Source: Ramlibacter sp. WS9 (GTDB lineage: Bacteria; Pseudomonadota; Gammaproteobacteria; Burkholderiales; Burkholderiaceae_C). From it: 64,000 nucleotides of DNA. The stretch is taken from the NCBI RefSeq assembly GCF_003797765.1, contig NZ_RKMB01000011.1:1-64000 (forward strand). The letters run 5' to 3'. Positions 9,831-18,021 of the stretch are shown here, piece after piece; position 1 is the stretch's first letter, and each line of letters starts with the position of its first letter. The notes under the pieces were generated by a model. It saw only the letters and a program-made list of their open reading frames with translations. It did not search any database and had not been told where the DNA came from. The translations under genes were made by a program, and so were the position numbers.

Positions 9831-11072
9831 ATGAAACTGAACGACCTGCAACACACGCAATGGGTGCTGGCCGCGCGAGCCGAGAAGATGAATCCTTCCG
9901 TCATTCGCGAGATCCTCAAGGTCACGGAGCGCCCCGGCATCATCAGTTTCGCCGGGGGCCTGCCGTCGCCCAAGACCTTCCCGGTCAGCGAGTTCGCCGC
10001 TGCCTGCGAAAAAGTGCTGCGCGAGGACGGCTCCGCCGCGCTGCAGTACGCCGCCAGCGAAGGCTACGCGCCGCTGCGGGAAATGGTCGCCGCCATGCTG
10101 CCGTGGAAGGTCGACCCGGCGCAGGTCCTCATCACCACCGGCTCGCAGCAAGGGCTGGATCTGGTCGCCAAGGTGTTGATCGACGCCGGCTCGCGCATCC
10201 TGGTGGAGACACCCACGTACCTGGGCGCGCTGCAGGCGTTCGCGCCGATGGAGCCCGAAGTCGTGAGCGTGGCCAGCGACGCCGAAGGCGTGGACATCGA
10301 CGATCTCGCCGACAAGGCCTGCGCTGAAATGCAAGCAGGTGCGTCCGTCAATACGGCGCGCTTCCTGTACGTGCTGCCCAATTTCCAGAACCCCACCGGC
10401 CGCACGATGAGCGAGCAGCGCCGCGCCGCCCTGTCTCGCCGCGCCGTTGAACTGGGCCTGCCCATCGTCGAAGACAACCCGTACGGCGACCTGTGGTTCG
10501 ACGCCCCGCCGCCCCTGCCGCTCACCGCGCGCAACCCGGAAGGCTGCGTCTACCTGGGCTCGTTCTCCAAGATCCTCGCGCCGGGCCTGCGCTTGGGCTT
10601 CATCGTCGCGCCCAAGGCGCTCTACCCCAAGCTGCTGCAGGCGAAGCAGGCGGCCGACCTGCACAGCCCCAGCTTCAACCAGCGCATGGTGGCCGAAGTG
10701 ATGAAGGACGGCTTCCTCGATCGCCACGTGCCGACCATCCGCGCGCTTTACAAGTCGCAACGCGATGCGATGTTGGCCGCGCTACAACGCGAGATGCAAG
10801 GGCTGGATGTGCAATGGAACACACCCGACGGCGGCATGTTCCTGTGGGCACGCCTGCCGGAAGGCGCGAGCGCCATCGACCTCTTGCCCAAGGCGGTGGA
10901 CAAGGGCGTGGCGTTCGTCCCCGGTGCGGCTTTCTACGCCGGCGCGGCCGATCCGCGCTGCTTGCGCCTGTCGTTCGTGACGGCCAGTGTGGAGCAGATC
11001 GACATCGGCATCGCGGCGCTGGCCGCTGCGATTCGCGAGCAACTGGGCGAGCTACTGGGCAAGGGGGCGTGA
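9831..11072 (+). CDS. PLP-dependent aminotransferase (class I/II, 2-aminoadipate/aspartate aminotransferase-like)
   Basis: 413-aa fold-type I aminotransferase. Visible landmarks are ISFAGGLPSPKTFP near the N-terminus, YAASEGYAPLRE for substrate/PLP contacts, NFQNPTG, EDNPYGD and the PLP-binding lysine in GSFSKILAPGLRLGF at Lys247. The sequence resembles the LysN/2-aminoadipate and branched/aromatic aminotransferase group that shares ancestry with MocR C-terminal domains. It probably removes the amino group from the amino acid the operon handles, giving a 2-oxo acid. A good AGGAG ribosome site precedes the ATG at 9831. The amino donor cannot be deduced. Confidence 0.9.
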   Translation: MKLNDLQHTQWVLAARAEKMNPSVIREILKVTERPGIISFAGGLPSPKTFPVSEFAAACEKVLREDGSAALQYAASEGYAPLREMVAAMLPWKVDPAQVLITTGSQQGLDLVAKVLIDAGSRILVETPTYLGALQAFAPMEPEVVSVASDAEGVDIDDLADKACAEMQAGASVNTARFLYVLPNFQNPTGRTMSEQRRAALSRRAVELGLPIVEDNPYGDLWFDAPPPLPLTARNPEGCVYLGSFSKILAPGLRLGFIVAPKALYPKLLQAKQAADLHSPSFNQRMVAEVMKDGFLDRHVPTIRALYKSQRDAMLAALQREMQGLDVQWNTPDGGMFLWARLPEGASAIDLLPKAVDKGVAFVPGAAFYAGAADPRCLRLSFVTASVEQIDIGIAALAAAIREQLGELLGKGA

Positions 11073-11076
11073 AGCG

Positions 11077-11697
11077 ATGCTGAAGATCTGGGGACGGCTG
11101 TCGTCCATCAACGTGCGCAAGGCGGTGCTGGCCGCGCAGTGGCTGCAAGTCCCGTTCGAGCGCGTCGACGCGGGCCATGAGTTCGGCATCGTCAATACGC
11201 CGGAATATCTGGGCAAGAACCCCAACGGCTTGGTCCCGGTGATCGAGGACGGCGGCTTCGTGCTGTGGGAATCGAACGTGATCGTGCGCTACCTGTGCGC
11301 CAAGCACGGTGCCGGAAGTCTGTATCCGGAGAAGCTCGAAGCACGCTTCGACGCCGAACGCTGGATGGACTGGCAGCAGACCACGCTCAACCCCGCAGGC
11401 CGCGGTGCCTTCGTGCAGCTCCTGCGGACCGCGCCGGAAAAGCGGAACCAGGACGTGATCGCGCAATCGATTGCCGCGACGGAGCCGCTGCTGGACGTGC
11501 TGGACGCCCATCTCGCGCAACGCCCATTCATGGCCGGCGACAGCTTCACCATGGCCGACATCCCGATCGCCTGCGAGATCCATCGCTGGCACGGCCTGCC
11601 GCTGCAACGCCCGGAGCGCCCGAACCTCGAGCGCTGGTACCAGGGCATCCTGTCGAACCCCGCGTCGCGCGGCGTGCTCGACCTTCCTCTTTCCTGA
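11077..11697 (+). CDS. Glutathione S-transferase family protein
   Basis: 206-aa cytosolic GST. The N-terminal thioredoxin-like domain (about residues 1-78) contains the cis-Pro loop phrase NPNGLVPVIEDG and the glutathione-contact segment LWESNVIVRYL. A helical C-terminal domain follows, with GDSFTMADI. The start at 11077 lies 4 bases after the upstream stop, giving a compact operon. Probable role: glutathione conjugation or isomerisation of a reactive intermediate made in this pathway. No substrate is evident. Confidence 0.88.
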   Translation: MLKIWGRLSSINVRKAVLAAQWLQVPFERVDAGHEFGIVNTPEYLGKNPNGLVPVIEDGGFVLWESNVIVRYLCAKHGAGSLYPEKLEARFDAERWMDWQQTTLNPAGRGAFVQLLRTAPEKRNQDVIAQSIAATEPLLDVLDAHLAQRPFMAGDSFTMADIPIACEIHRWHGLPLQRPERPNLERWYQGILSNPASRGVLDLPLS

Positions 11698-11720
11698 CGC
11701 ACTTCGCCATAGAGATCACC

Positions 11721-12593
11721 ATGCAACAACGCAACTTCAAGCAAGTCGACGTGTTCACCGCCACCGCGTACCGTGGCAACCCGCTGGCGGTGGTGCTCGA
11801 CGGCACCGGTTTGTCCGACGCCGAAATGCAGCACTTCGCCGCCTGGACCAACCTGTCGGAAACCACCTTCCTGCTGCCGCCCGACGACGACGCAGCCGAC
11901 TACCGCGTGCGCATCTTCACGCCCGGAGGCGAACTGCCCTTCGCGGGCCACCCCACGTTGGGCAGTTGCCACGCCTGGCTCGAAGCCGGCGGCAAGCCGC
12001 GTGGACGCGAATTCATCGTGCAGCAATGCAAGAAGGGGCTGGTCAAGCTGCGCCGCGACCCTTCGACAGGCTCAGGACAGGCCGCGCTGCGCCTCGCCTT
12101 CGCTGCGCCTTCTCTCAAGCGCAGCGCGCCCAGCCCCGCGGTGCTCGCGCAGGTCGCGTCGGCCCTTGGCCTCAAAGCCATCCAGGTGGTCGCCGCCCAG
12201 ACGCTGGACAACGGGCCGGTGTGGCTCGCCCTGCTGCTCGACAGCCCGCAGACGGTGCTGGGCCTGGCGCCCAACCATCTCCAGCTGAAGAACCTGGGCC
12301 TGGGGATTGGCGTGGCGGCGGCCTATCCCACGCCCGAACCGGGCGCCCCGCAGCTCGAGGTGCGCTTTTTCGCCGCTGCCTTCGGCGTGCCCGAGGACCC
12401 GGTCACCGGCAGCCTGAATGCCAGCCTGGCGCAATGGCTGATCGAAGACAGACACATGCCGGAACGCTACCTCGCCGCGCAGGGCCAGTGCCTGGATCGC
12501 GCCGGGCGCGTCCACATCGAGCGCGACGATGCCGGCCAGGTCTGGGTGGGCGGCGAGTCGGTCACCTGCATCACGGGAACGGTGACGCTGTGA
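11721..12593 (+). CDS. PhzF-family isomerase-like protein, carrying an in-frame repeat insertion
   Basis: 290-aa PhzF/YddE-like protein with the two pseudo-symmetric alpha/beta domains of the diaminopimelate-epimerase fold. Recognisable features are VDVFTATAYRGNPLAVVLDG at the N-terminus, TNLSETTFLL with the conserved Glu, the FTPGGELPFAGHPTLGS loop, and EDPVTGSLN in the second domain. Known members isomerise or epimerise small acids; the substrate here is unknown. At 12059-12080 the coding sequence contains a dispersed repeat (CCTTCGACAGGCTCAGGACAG) that translates as PSTGSGQ in a surface-loop position between the two domains. Stop and next start overlap (GTGA), so the VOC gene is coupled. 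Confidence 0.87.
   Translation: MQQRNFKQVDVFTATAYRGNPLAVVLDGTGLSDAEMQHFAAWTNLSETTFLLPPDDDAADYRVRIFTPGGELPFAGHPTLGSCHAWLEAGGKPRGREFIVQQCKKGLVKLRRDPSTGSGQAALRLAFAAPSLKRSAPSPAVLAQVASALGLKAIQVVAAQTLDNGPVWLALLLDSPQTVLGLAPNHLQLKNLGLGIGVAAAYPTPEPGAPQLEVRFFAAAFGVPEDPVTGSLNASLAQWLIEDRHMPERYLAAQGQCLDRAGRVHIERDDAGQVWVGGESVTCITGTVTL
12059..12080. repeat. Dispersed TTCGACAGGCTCAGGACAG-type repeat inside phzF-like gene
   Basis: This 22-bp stretch matches a short repeat common in Burkholderiales and other proteobacterial chromosomes, usually intergenic. Here it lies inside an open frame, keeps the frame, and adds a Pro-Ser-Thr-Gly-Ser-Gly-Gln peptide. Recognition is from general knowledge of the repeat; only this copy was seen in the window. 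Confidence 0.6.
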
Positions 12594-13276
12594 CACCTTC
12601 CTCCCGCTCCCGGGTCGACCATCTGGTCGTGGCGGCGCAAACACTGGACGAAGGCGTCCAGTGGTGCGAGGCCATCCTGGGCGTGACGCCGCGCGCGGGC
12701 GGCGAACACCCGTTCATGGGCACGCACAACCGGTTGCTGAAGATCGCCAGCGAAAGCTATCCGCGCGCGTACTTCGAGATCATCGCCATCAACCCTGACG
12801 CGAAGGCGCCGGGCCGTCCGCGCTGGTTCGACCTGGATGACCCGGAACTGCGTGAGGCAGTGCGCCAACAGCCGCGGCTGGTGCACTTCGTCGCCAGCAC
12901 GACGGAGGCATCTCCGGCGCTCAAGGCGCTGCACCGCCTGGGCATTGACCGCGGCCCCCTGATCCACGCCGAGCGGCCGACGCCCGAGAGCATGCTGCGC
13001 TGGCAGATCAGCGTGCGCGAAGACGGCCAGCGCCTTTTCTACGGCGCGCTGCCCACGCTGATCGAATGGGGCGACGCGCATCCCGCCGACGCGATGCCGT
13101 CGTCGGGGCTGGCTTTGCAATCGCTGCACGCCGCGCACCCGCGCCTGGCCGATCTGCAGGCGGCGCATGCGGCCATCGGCCTGGAAGGCGTGACGGTCGA
13201 ACAAGGCCCGCCGAACCTGGTGGCGACGCTGTCCACGCCCAAGGGCACCGTCATCCTCGAATCGGCAGGTACCTGA
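12590..13276 (+). CDS. VOC-superfamily (glyoxalase-like domain) protein
   Basis: 228-aa protein whose N-terminal VDHLVVAAQTLDEGVQWCE is the classic first strand and helix of the vicinal-oxygen-chelate fold, with a metal-ligand His in VDHLV. It resembles the Glyoxalase_3 / DUF VOC type. Known VOC enzymes are dioxygenases, glyoxalases, isomerases or thiol transferases; the reaction here is unknown. I chose the GTG at 12590 because it overlaps the phzF stop (GTGA) and places the first VOC strand at the N-terminus. The long frame upstream is a shadow of the GST and PhzF genes. Confidence 0.78.
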   Translation: MTPSSRSRVDHLVVAAQTLDEGVQWCEAILGVTPRAGGEHPFMGTHNRLLKIASESYPRAYFEIIAINPDAKAPGRPRWFDLDDPELREAVRQQPRLVHFVASTTEASPALKALHRLGIDRGPLIHAERPTPESMLRWQISVREDGQRLFYGALPTLIEWGDAHPADAMPSSGLALQSLHAAHPRLADLQAAHAAIGLEGVTVEQGPPNLVATLSTPKGTVILESAGT

Positions 13277-14244
13277 TGAATTTCAAACCCGAAGAAATCG
13301 AAGCGGCGCGGCAGGCCGTCTACGCCGTGATGCCGCCGACGCCGCAATACGCCTGGCCCCTGCTGCGCGAGCGCCTGGGCGCGAAGGTCTGGGTCAAGCA
13401 CGAGAACCACACGCCGGCCGGTGCCTTCAAGGTGCGCGGCGGGCTGACCTATTTCGCCGGTCTCGCTGCGGGCCGCGGTGACGTCAAGGGCGTCATCACC
13501 GCCACGCGCGGCAACCACGGCCAGTCGGTCGGCGCCGCCGCGCGCAGGTACGGCATGTCCGCCACCATCGTCGTGCCGCACGGCAACTCGGTCGAGAAGA
13601 ACGCCGCGATGCGGGCACTGGGCGTGGAGCTGATCGAACATGGCGACGACTTCCAGGCGGCCAGGGAGTACGCCATGTCCATCGCGTCGGAGCGGCGCCT
13701 GCACATGGTCCCGTCGTTCCACCACGACGTGGTCAAGGGCGTGATGACCTGTTGGCTGGAATTCTTCGAAAGCTTTCCGCGCGGCGAGGAACCGGACGTG
13801 GTGTTCGTTCCCATCGGGCAAGGCTCGGGTTTTTGCGCGGCCGCCGCGGCACGTGCGCACACCGGTGCGCGCTCTGCGCTCATCGGTGTCGTGTCCGCGC
13901 ACGCGACGACCTATCTGGATTCCTTCCGCGCACGCCGCGTGGTGGAGGCGCCCGTGACGACCGCGCTGGCCGACGGCATGGCGTGCCGAATCGCTGACGA
14001 AGAAGCTCTGGAAGTGGTGCTGCGCGAAGCGGAAGACGTGATCACGGTCACGGACGACGAGGTGGCGCAGGCCATGCGCGTGCTCTTCGCCGACACGCAC
14101 AACGTGGCGGAAGGCGCAGGCGCCGCCGGCATCGCTGCTGCAACGCAGCAACGCGAACGCTGGCGTGGCCGTACGGTGGGCGTCGCGCTCACCGGCGGCA
14201 ACGTGGACACCGCAGTGTTCGCGCGGGTGCTTGCGAGTAAGTAG
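13276..14244 (+). CDS. Threonine dehydratase-like PLP enzyme
   Basis: 322-aa fold-type II PLP enzyme. The Schiff-base lysine is Lys52 in HTPAGAFKVRGG. The PLP-phosphate loop (VPIGQGSG, variant of the usual Gly-rich loop), the ATRGNHGQSV asparagine loop and the C-terminal AEGAGAAGIAA phrase fit the threonine/serine dehydratase family, single-domain form without an ACT regulatory domain. It would deaminate a beta-hydroxy amino acid to a 2-oxo acid. The ATG overlaps the VOC stop by one base. It is the last gene of the MocR-linked operon; the next gene starts 82 bp away and appears unrelated. Confidence 0.88.
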   Translation: MNFKPEEIEAARQAVYAVMPPTPQYAWPLLRERLGAKVWVKHENHTPAGAFKVRGGLTYFAGLAAGRGDVKGVITATRGNHGQSVGAAARRYGMSATIVVPHGNSVEKNAAMRALGVELIEHGDDFQAAREYAMSIASERRLHMVPSFHHDVVKGVMTCWLEFFESFPRGEEPDVVFVPIGQGSGFCAAAAARAHTGARSALIGVVSAHATTYLDSFRARRVVEAPVTTALADGMACRIADEEALEVVLREAEDVITVTDDEVAQAMRVLFADTHNVAEGAGAAGIAAATQQRERWRGRTVGVALTGGNVDTAVFARVLASK

Positions 14245-14326
14245 TTCTACGGCGTCTTGTCGCCTGCGCAGCTTCTGGTCGCGGGCGTGACTTCGCGCCC
14301 TTGCGCCGAAGTCCAGAATCCGCCCA

Positions 14327-14998
14327 ATGGGAACTCTCTATCTCGTTCGGCACGGCCAGGCATCCTTTGGCGCCGAAGACTACGACCAGCTCAGCGACCT
14401 CGGCCACAAGCAGAGCGTCCGGCTCGGTGAATACTTTGCCCGCAAGGGCATCCACTTCGACGGCCTCATCGCCGGCACCCTGCGCCGCCACAAGCAGACG
14501 CTGGAGGGCATCCTCCAGGGGATGAACCACGAGGGCGAACATCTCTCGTGGGAAGGCCTCAACGAATACGACAGCGAAGCGGTGATCGCCACCATCCATC
14601 CGCACAAGCTGGAGAAGCCCACGTCGCCCGAGATGTACCGGCACCACTTCCGTCTGCTGCGCGACGGCCTCGCGCAGTGGATGGCGGGCGTGGTCAGCCC
14701 CAAGGGCATGCCCAGCTACGACGATTTCGTCACGGGCGTGTCGAGTGCGCTCGATCATGTGCGCGCCAATCACTACGGCAAGAACGTGTTGATGGTCACC
14801 AGCGGCGGGCCGATCGCCACCGCCGTGGGCTACGTGCTGGGCACGGGCGCGGACGCCACCATCGAGTTGAACCTGCGCATCCGCAACAGCTCGATCACCG
14901 AGTTCGCCTTCACGCCCAAGCGTCACATGCTGGTTTGCTACAACGCTGTTCCTCATCTTGACGCAGAAGAATACAAGGACTGGGTCACCTACTCCTGA
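14327..14998 (+). CDS. Histidine phosphatase family protein
   Basis: 223-aa phosphoglycerate-mutase-like phosphatase. The catalytic LVRHGQAS (His9) is at the very N-terminus, followed by LSDLGHKQSVRLGEYF and, late in the protein, VTSGGPIAT where the second catalytic His of the family is normally found. Here that position reads SGGP rather than SHGG, so the second histidine may be replaced or supplied elsewhere. The enzyme class removes phosphate from small molecules or proteins. Cytosolic; no signal peptide. It is followed by a thioredoxin-like gene after 31 bp. Confidence 0.82.
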   Translation: MGTLYLVRHGQASFGAEDYDQLSDLGHKQSVRLGEYFARKGIHFDGLIAGTLRRHKQTLEGILQGMNHEGEHLSWEGLNEYDSEAVIATIHPHKLEKPTSPEMYRHHFRLLRDGLAQWMAGVVSPKGMPSYDDFVTGVSSALDHVRANHYGKNVLMVTSGGPIATAVGYVLGTGADATIELNLRIRNSSITEFAFTPKRHMLVCYNAVPHLDAEEYKDWVTYS

Positions 14999-15029
14999 AC
15001 GATCCTGGCGGATTGCTTAAACTGGCCGG

Positions 15030-15377
15030 ATGAAAGACTGGTCGGTGATCTGCCTGTGCGCGCAATGGTGCGGCGTGTGCCGCGAATGGCGCACCATCTT
15101 CGACGAGGCGGCGGCCTCGCACCCTGACGTGCAATTCGCGTGGATCGACGTCGAGGACGAGGCCCAGGCCATGGGCGACGTGGACGTCGAAACCTTTCCC
15201 ACACTGCTCATTGCGCAGGGTACGCGCCCGCGCTTCTTTGGCCCGGTGCAGCCGTCCGGCGCGCAGGTGGCGCGCCTCATCTCGAACCTGAAGGACAACC
15301 AGGTCGAGATGCGCGACCCCACCTCCGCGACGGCCCTTCTGGGCCGTTTGGCCCCCATCACGCTACTGAATTCATAG
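15030..15377 (+). CDS. Thioredoxin-family protein
   Basis: 115-aa thioredoxin-fold protein with a WCGVC active site at residues 13-17 and a cis-proline in ETFPTLLI. There is no export signal. The CGVC dipeptide differs from the CGPC of thioredoxin. The C-terminal 25 residues after the fold are family-atypical. Likely a cytosolic thiol-disulfide oxidoreductase; partner unknown. Start by position; no alternative ATG lies between the fold and the upstream stop. Confidence 0.82.
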   Translation: MKDWSVICLCAQWCGVCREWRTIFDEAAASHPDVQFAWIDVEDEAQAMGDVDVETFPTLLIAQGTRPRFFGPVQPSGAQVARLISNLKDNQVEMRDPTSATALLGRLAPITLLNS

Positions 15378-15528
15378 CAACCAATCGTAACTGGGCAAGG
15401 TCTCGTCCTACACTGTCGTGCTTGACTTACTGACGAGTGTGAAAGCGTGACGAACGCTCAATGGGGTCATGGCCGGTTTTAGCGCTGGCCATGAATCACC
15501 CACGCGTTTATCAGGAAGGATTCAAGTC

Positions 15529-15810
15529 ATGGCACCCGACAACCAGAGCATGCAGGAAAAGAAACAGGGCAAGTCCAACCGGGGCTTTGCCTCGATGGAT
15601 CCACAGCGCCAGCGCGAAATCGCCAGCGAAGGTGGGCGCGCCGCCCATGAGAAGGGCACCGCGCACGAGTTCACGTCCGAAGAGGCACGTGAAGCCGGCC
15701 GCAAAGGCGGCCAGGCCCGCAGCGAAAGCAACCGCGCGCGCAAGATCGGCAGCAGCGCCGGCATGAGCGACAGCAGCAACTTCAGCGGCGGCAGCGACAG
15801 CAACCGCTGA
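15529..15810 (+). CDS. KGG-repeat general stress protein
   Basis: 93-aa small hydrophilic protein with the repeated signatures GFASMDPQRQREIASEGGRAAH and TSEEAREAGRKGGQ (KGG/Con-10 repeats), as in YciG-type and GsiB-type stress proteins. Ser/Gly-rich tail. No enzymatic motif; family members are induced in stationary phase or desiccation. ATG at 15529 is preferred over the in-frame ATG at 15469 because AGGAAGG lies at the right distance and the KGG family normally starts here. It ends just before a strong terminator hairpin. Confidence 0.85.
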   Translation: MAPDNQSMQEKKQGKSNRGFASMDPQRQREIASEGGRAAHEKGTAHEFTSEEAREAGRKGGQARSESNRARKIGSSAGMSDSSNFSGGSDSNR

Positions 15811-15831
15811 TTCACGCGCGCATCCGGAATC

Positions 15832-15854
15832 AAGGGCGCCCCGGCGCCCTTTTT
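15832..15854 (+). terminator. Rho-independent terminator after KGG gene
   Basis: A perfect 9-bp GC-rich stem (AAGGGCGCC / GGCGCCCTT) with a tiny loop is followed by five T residues (15850-15854). It lies 21 bp after the stop of the KGG gene and 5 bp before the end of the convergent cyanase gene, so it separates the two transcription units. Confidence 0.85.
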
Positions 15855-15859
15855 CCGCT

Positions 15860-16303
15860 TCAGTAGCTCTTGTAAGGCAGGAACTTGCCCGAGAGCACCA
15901 CATTCACGCGGTCGCCCTTCGGGTCGGCCTCGCGCTGGATGTCCATCGAGAAGTCGATCGCGCTCATGATGCCGTCGCCGAACTCCTCGTGGATCAGTTC
16001 CTTGATGGTCGTGCCGTAGACGTTGACGATTTCGTACCAGCGGTAGATCAGCGGGTCGGTCGGCACGGCGCTGACCAGCGAGCCCTTGTACGGCACCACC
16101 TTCAGCCACTTCTGCTCTTCTTCGGTCAGGCCGAAGATTTCGCCCACCACCTTGGCCTGCTCGCTGTTCAGCGTCATCTGGCCCAGGCAGGCGGCCGTGG
16201 TCCATTCCTTGGACAGGCCGACCTTGGCGGCCACGTCGGCCCAGTTCAAGCCCTTGGACACTTTGGCGGTGATGATTTTTTCGGTGACGTCGTTGCGGTT
16301 CAT
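15860..16303 (-). CDS. cynS: Cyanate hydratase (cyanase)
   Basis: 147-aa cyanase, which converts cyanate and bicarbonate to carbamate/CO2 and ammonia. The N-terminal helix-turn-helix-like domain and the C-terminal catalytic domain are both complete. The catalytic triad Arg-Glu-Ser is present as Arg88 and Glu91 in YRWYEIVNVYG and Ser114 in GIMSAIDFS, each exactly 8 residues earlier than in E. coli CynS. AAGGAG precedes the ATG. It is the last gene of the downstream end of the ABC transporter operon (10 bp after the ATPase), so the cell probably imports cyanate (or nitrate) and uses it as nitrogen. Confidence 0.96.
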   Translation of the reverse strand: MNRNDVTEKIITAKVSKGLNWADVAAKVGLSKEWTTAACLGQMTLNSEQAKVVGEIFGLTEEEQKWLKVVPYKGSLVSAVPTDPLIYRWYEIVNVYGTTIKELIHEEFGDGIMSAIDFSMDIQREADPKGDRVNVVLSGKFLPYKSY

Positions 16304-16313
16304 ATTGGCTCCT

Positions 16314-17174
16314 TCAAGTTTGAGTGCTGGGTCCCGCCAGGGCGCGGGTGACGAGGAAATCGACGATGTGGTTGCGCAGCTCGTAGTAGCCGGGCAGGTG
16401 GTGCAGGCCGGCGCGCGAGCGCGCCCGGGGCAGCGTGTTGGTGACGACCTCGGCGATGCCGCCGGGTGAATAGCCGCCCGCGCCTTCGGTTCCGTTGCTC
16501 ATCAGCAGGATGCGGTCGGCCAGCAGAATGGCCTCGTCCACGTCGTGCGTGATCATGAAGACCGTCTGGTGCGTCTGCCGCACGATGGCCATCAGCTCGT
16601 CCTGGATGGTGCCGCGCGTCAACGCATCCAGCGCGCCGAAGGGCTCGTCCAGCAGCAACATCTTGGGCTGGATCGCGAAGGCGCGGGCGATGCCCACGCG
16701 CTGCTTCATCCCGCCCGACAGCTGCGACGGCTTCTTGTCGATGGCGGCGAGGAGGCCCACCATCGCCACGAATTTCTCGACGTGCTCCACGACCTGCGCC
16801 CGGTTCCACTCCGGCCAGCGCGACTCCACCGCGAAGGCAATGTTCTTGCGCACCGTGAGCCAGGGCATCAACGCATGGCTCTGGAACACCACGCCGCGCT
16901 CCAGGCTGGGGCCGGCGACCTCGCGGCCGTCCATGAAGACGTTGCCGGAGCTCGCTGTGTCCAGGCCCGCCAGCACATTCAGGATGGTGGTCTTGCCGCA
17001 GCCCGAGTGGCCGATGATGCAGACGAACTCGCCCTTGTCGAGCGTGAACGACACGTCGGCGAAGACCGGTTTGCCGGGGACGAAGGACTTGGACAGGCCC
17101 TCGACTTTGAGGAAGCCGTGCAGCGCCGGGTCCTGGCGCAGGTCGGGCATGACGGCGGCCAGGTCATTCAACAT
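16314..17174 (-). CDS. Nitrate/cyanate-type ABC transporter ATP-binding protein
   Basis: 286-aa ATPase of the NrtD/SsuB/TauB group. Walker A GHSGCGKTT, signature QLSGGMKQRVGIARAF, Walker B MLLLDEPFGALDALTR and the H-loop MITHDVDEA are all present. The C-terminal extension with LPGYYELRNHIVDFLV is characteristic of the nitrate/cyanate subgroup. It overlaps the permease gene by 11 bases and precedes cynS. Start at 17174 is ATG; an internal start would remove only the short N-terminal arm. Confidence 0.92.
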   Translation of the reverse strand: MLNDLAAVMPDLRQDPALHGFLKVEGLSKSFVPGKPVFADVSFTLDKGEFVCIIGHSGCGKTTILNVLAGLDTASSGNVFMDGREVAGPSLERGVVFQSHALMPWLTVRKNIAFAVESRWPEWNRAQVVEHVEKFVAMVGLLAAIDKKPSQLSGGMKQRVGIARAFAIQPKMLLLDEPFGALDALTRGTIQDELMAIVRQTHQTVFMITHDVDEAILLADRILLMSNGTEGAGGYSPGGIAEVVTNTLPRARSRAGLHHLPGYYELRNHIVDFLVTRALAGPSTQT

Positions 17175-18021
17175 ACGTCACCCATTTCTGGAACTGTGCG
17201 AACGCGAGGTCCAGCAGCATGCCGACCACGCCGATCACCAGGATGGCGAAGATCACGTTGGTGAGCGACAGGTTGTTCCACTCGTTCCACACGAAGTAGC
17301 CGATGCCGGTGCCGCCCACCAGCATCTCGGCCGCCACGATCACCAGCCAGGCGATGCCCATGCTGATGCGCATGCCCGTCAGGATGGTGGGCGCCGCGGC
17401 CGGCAGGATCACCAGGAAGGCCTTGCGCAGCGGCTTGACTTCCAGCGTGCTGGCGACGTTGAGCCATTCGCGCTTGACCGAGGCCACGCCGAAGGCCGTG
17501 TTGATCAGCATCGGCCAGACCGAGCAGATGAAGATCACGAACACGCCGGAGATCGACGAGTCCTTGATCGTGTACAGCGCCAGCGGCATCCAGGCCAGCG
17601 GCGAGATCGGCTTCAGGACCTGGATGAACGGGTCGAACGCTTTTCGCAGCAGCGGCGACATGCCGATGATGAAGCCCAGGGGAATCGCCACTGCGCATGC
17701 CAGCAGGAAGCCCAGGCCGACACGCATCAGCGAGTGCCCGAGCTGAATGGCGATGCCCTTGTCGTTGGGGCCGTTGTCGTAGAACGGGTCACTCAGCTGC
17801 TTCACGAAAGTGGAACCCATCTGGCCCAGCGTGGGGAAGCCGGTGGTCTTGCCGCTGCCGGCGTCCTTGCCCATCATCTTGTTGTATTCGGCCTGCTCGG
17901 CCGACATAGCGCCGGAAGCGCCGCCCACTGCGCCCGGCTGCGTGGCCGTGTACCAGATGCCCAGGAACAGCGCGAACAGGAGCAGCGACACCAGCGCCGC
18001 CTTGAAATTCAAGGATTTCAC
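17164..18021 (-). CDS. Nitrate/cyanate-type ABC transporter permease
   Basis: 285-aa BPD_transp_1 inner-membrane permease (NrtB/CynB-like). The first transmembrane segment is near the N-terminus; the coupling-helix motif EMLVGGTGIGYFVWNEWN region fits the EAA-loop of this family. About six membrane segments. The start is GTG at 18021, overlapping the stop of the substrate-binding gene (GTGA), which decides it; the longer open frame upstream is antisense-like. A loop of about 60 residues after the first helix is Gly/Ser-rich, as in other nitrate-type permeases with an extended periplasmic loop. Confidence 0.9.
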   Translation of the reverse strand: MKSLNFKAALVSLLLFALFLGIWYTATQPGAVGGASGAMSAEQAEYNKMMGKDAGSGKTTGFPTLGQMGSTFVKQLSDPFYDNGPNDKGIAIQLGHSLMRVGLGFLLACAVAIPLGFIIGMSPLLRKAFDPFIQVLKPISPLAWMPLALYTIKDSSISGVFVIFICSVWPMLINTAFGVASVKREWLNVASTLEVKPLRKAFLVILPAAAPTILTGMRISMGIAWLVIVAAEMLVGGTGIGYFVWNEWNNLSLTNVIFAILVIGVVGMLLDLAFAQFQKWVTYVE

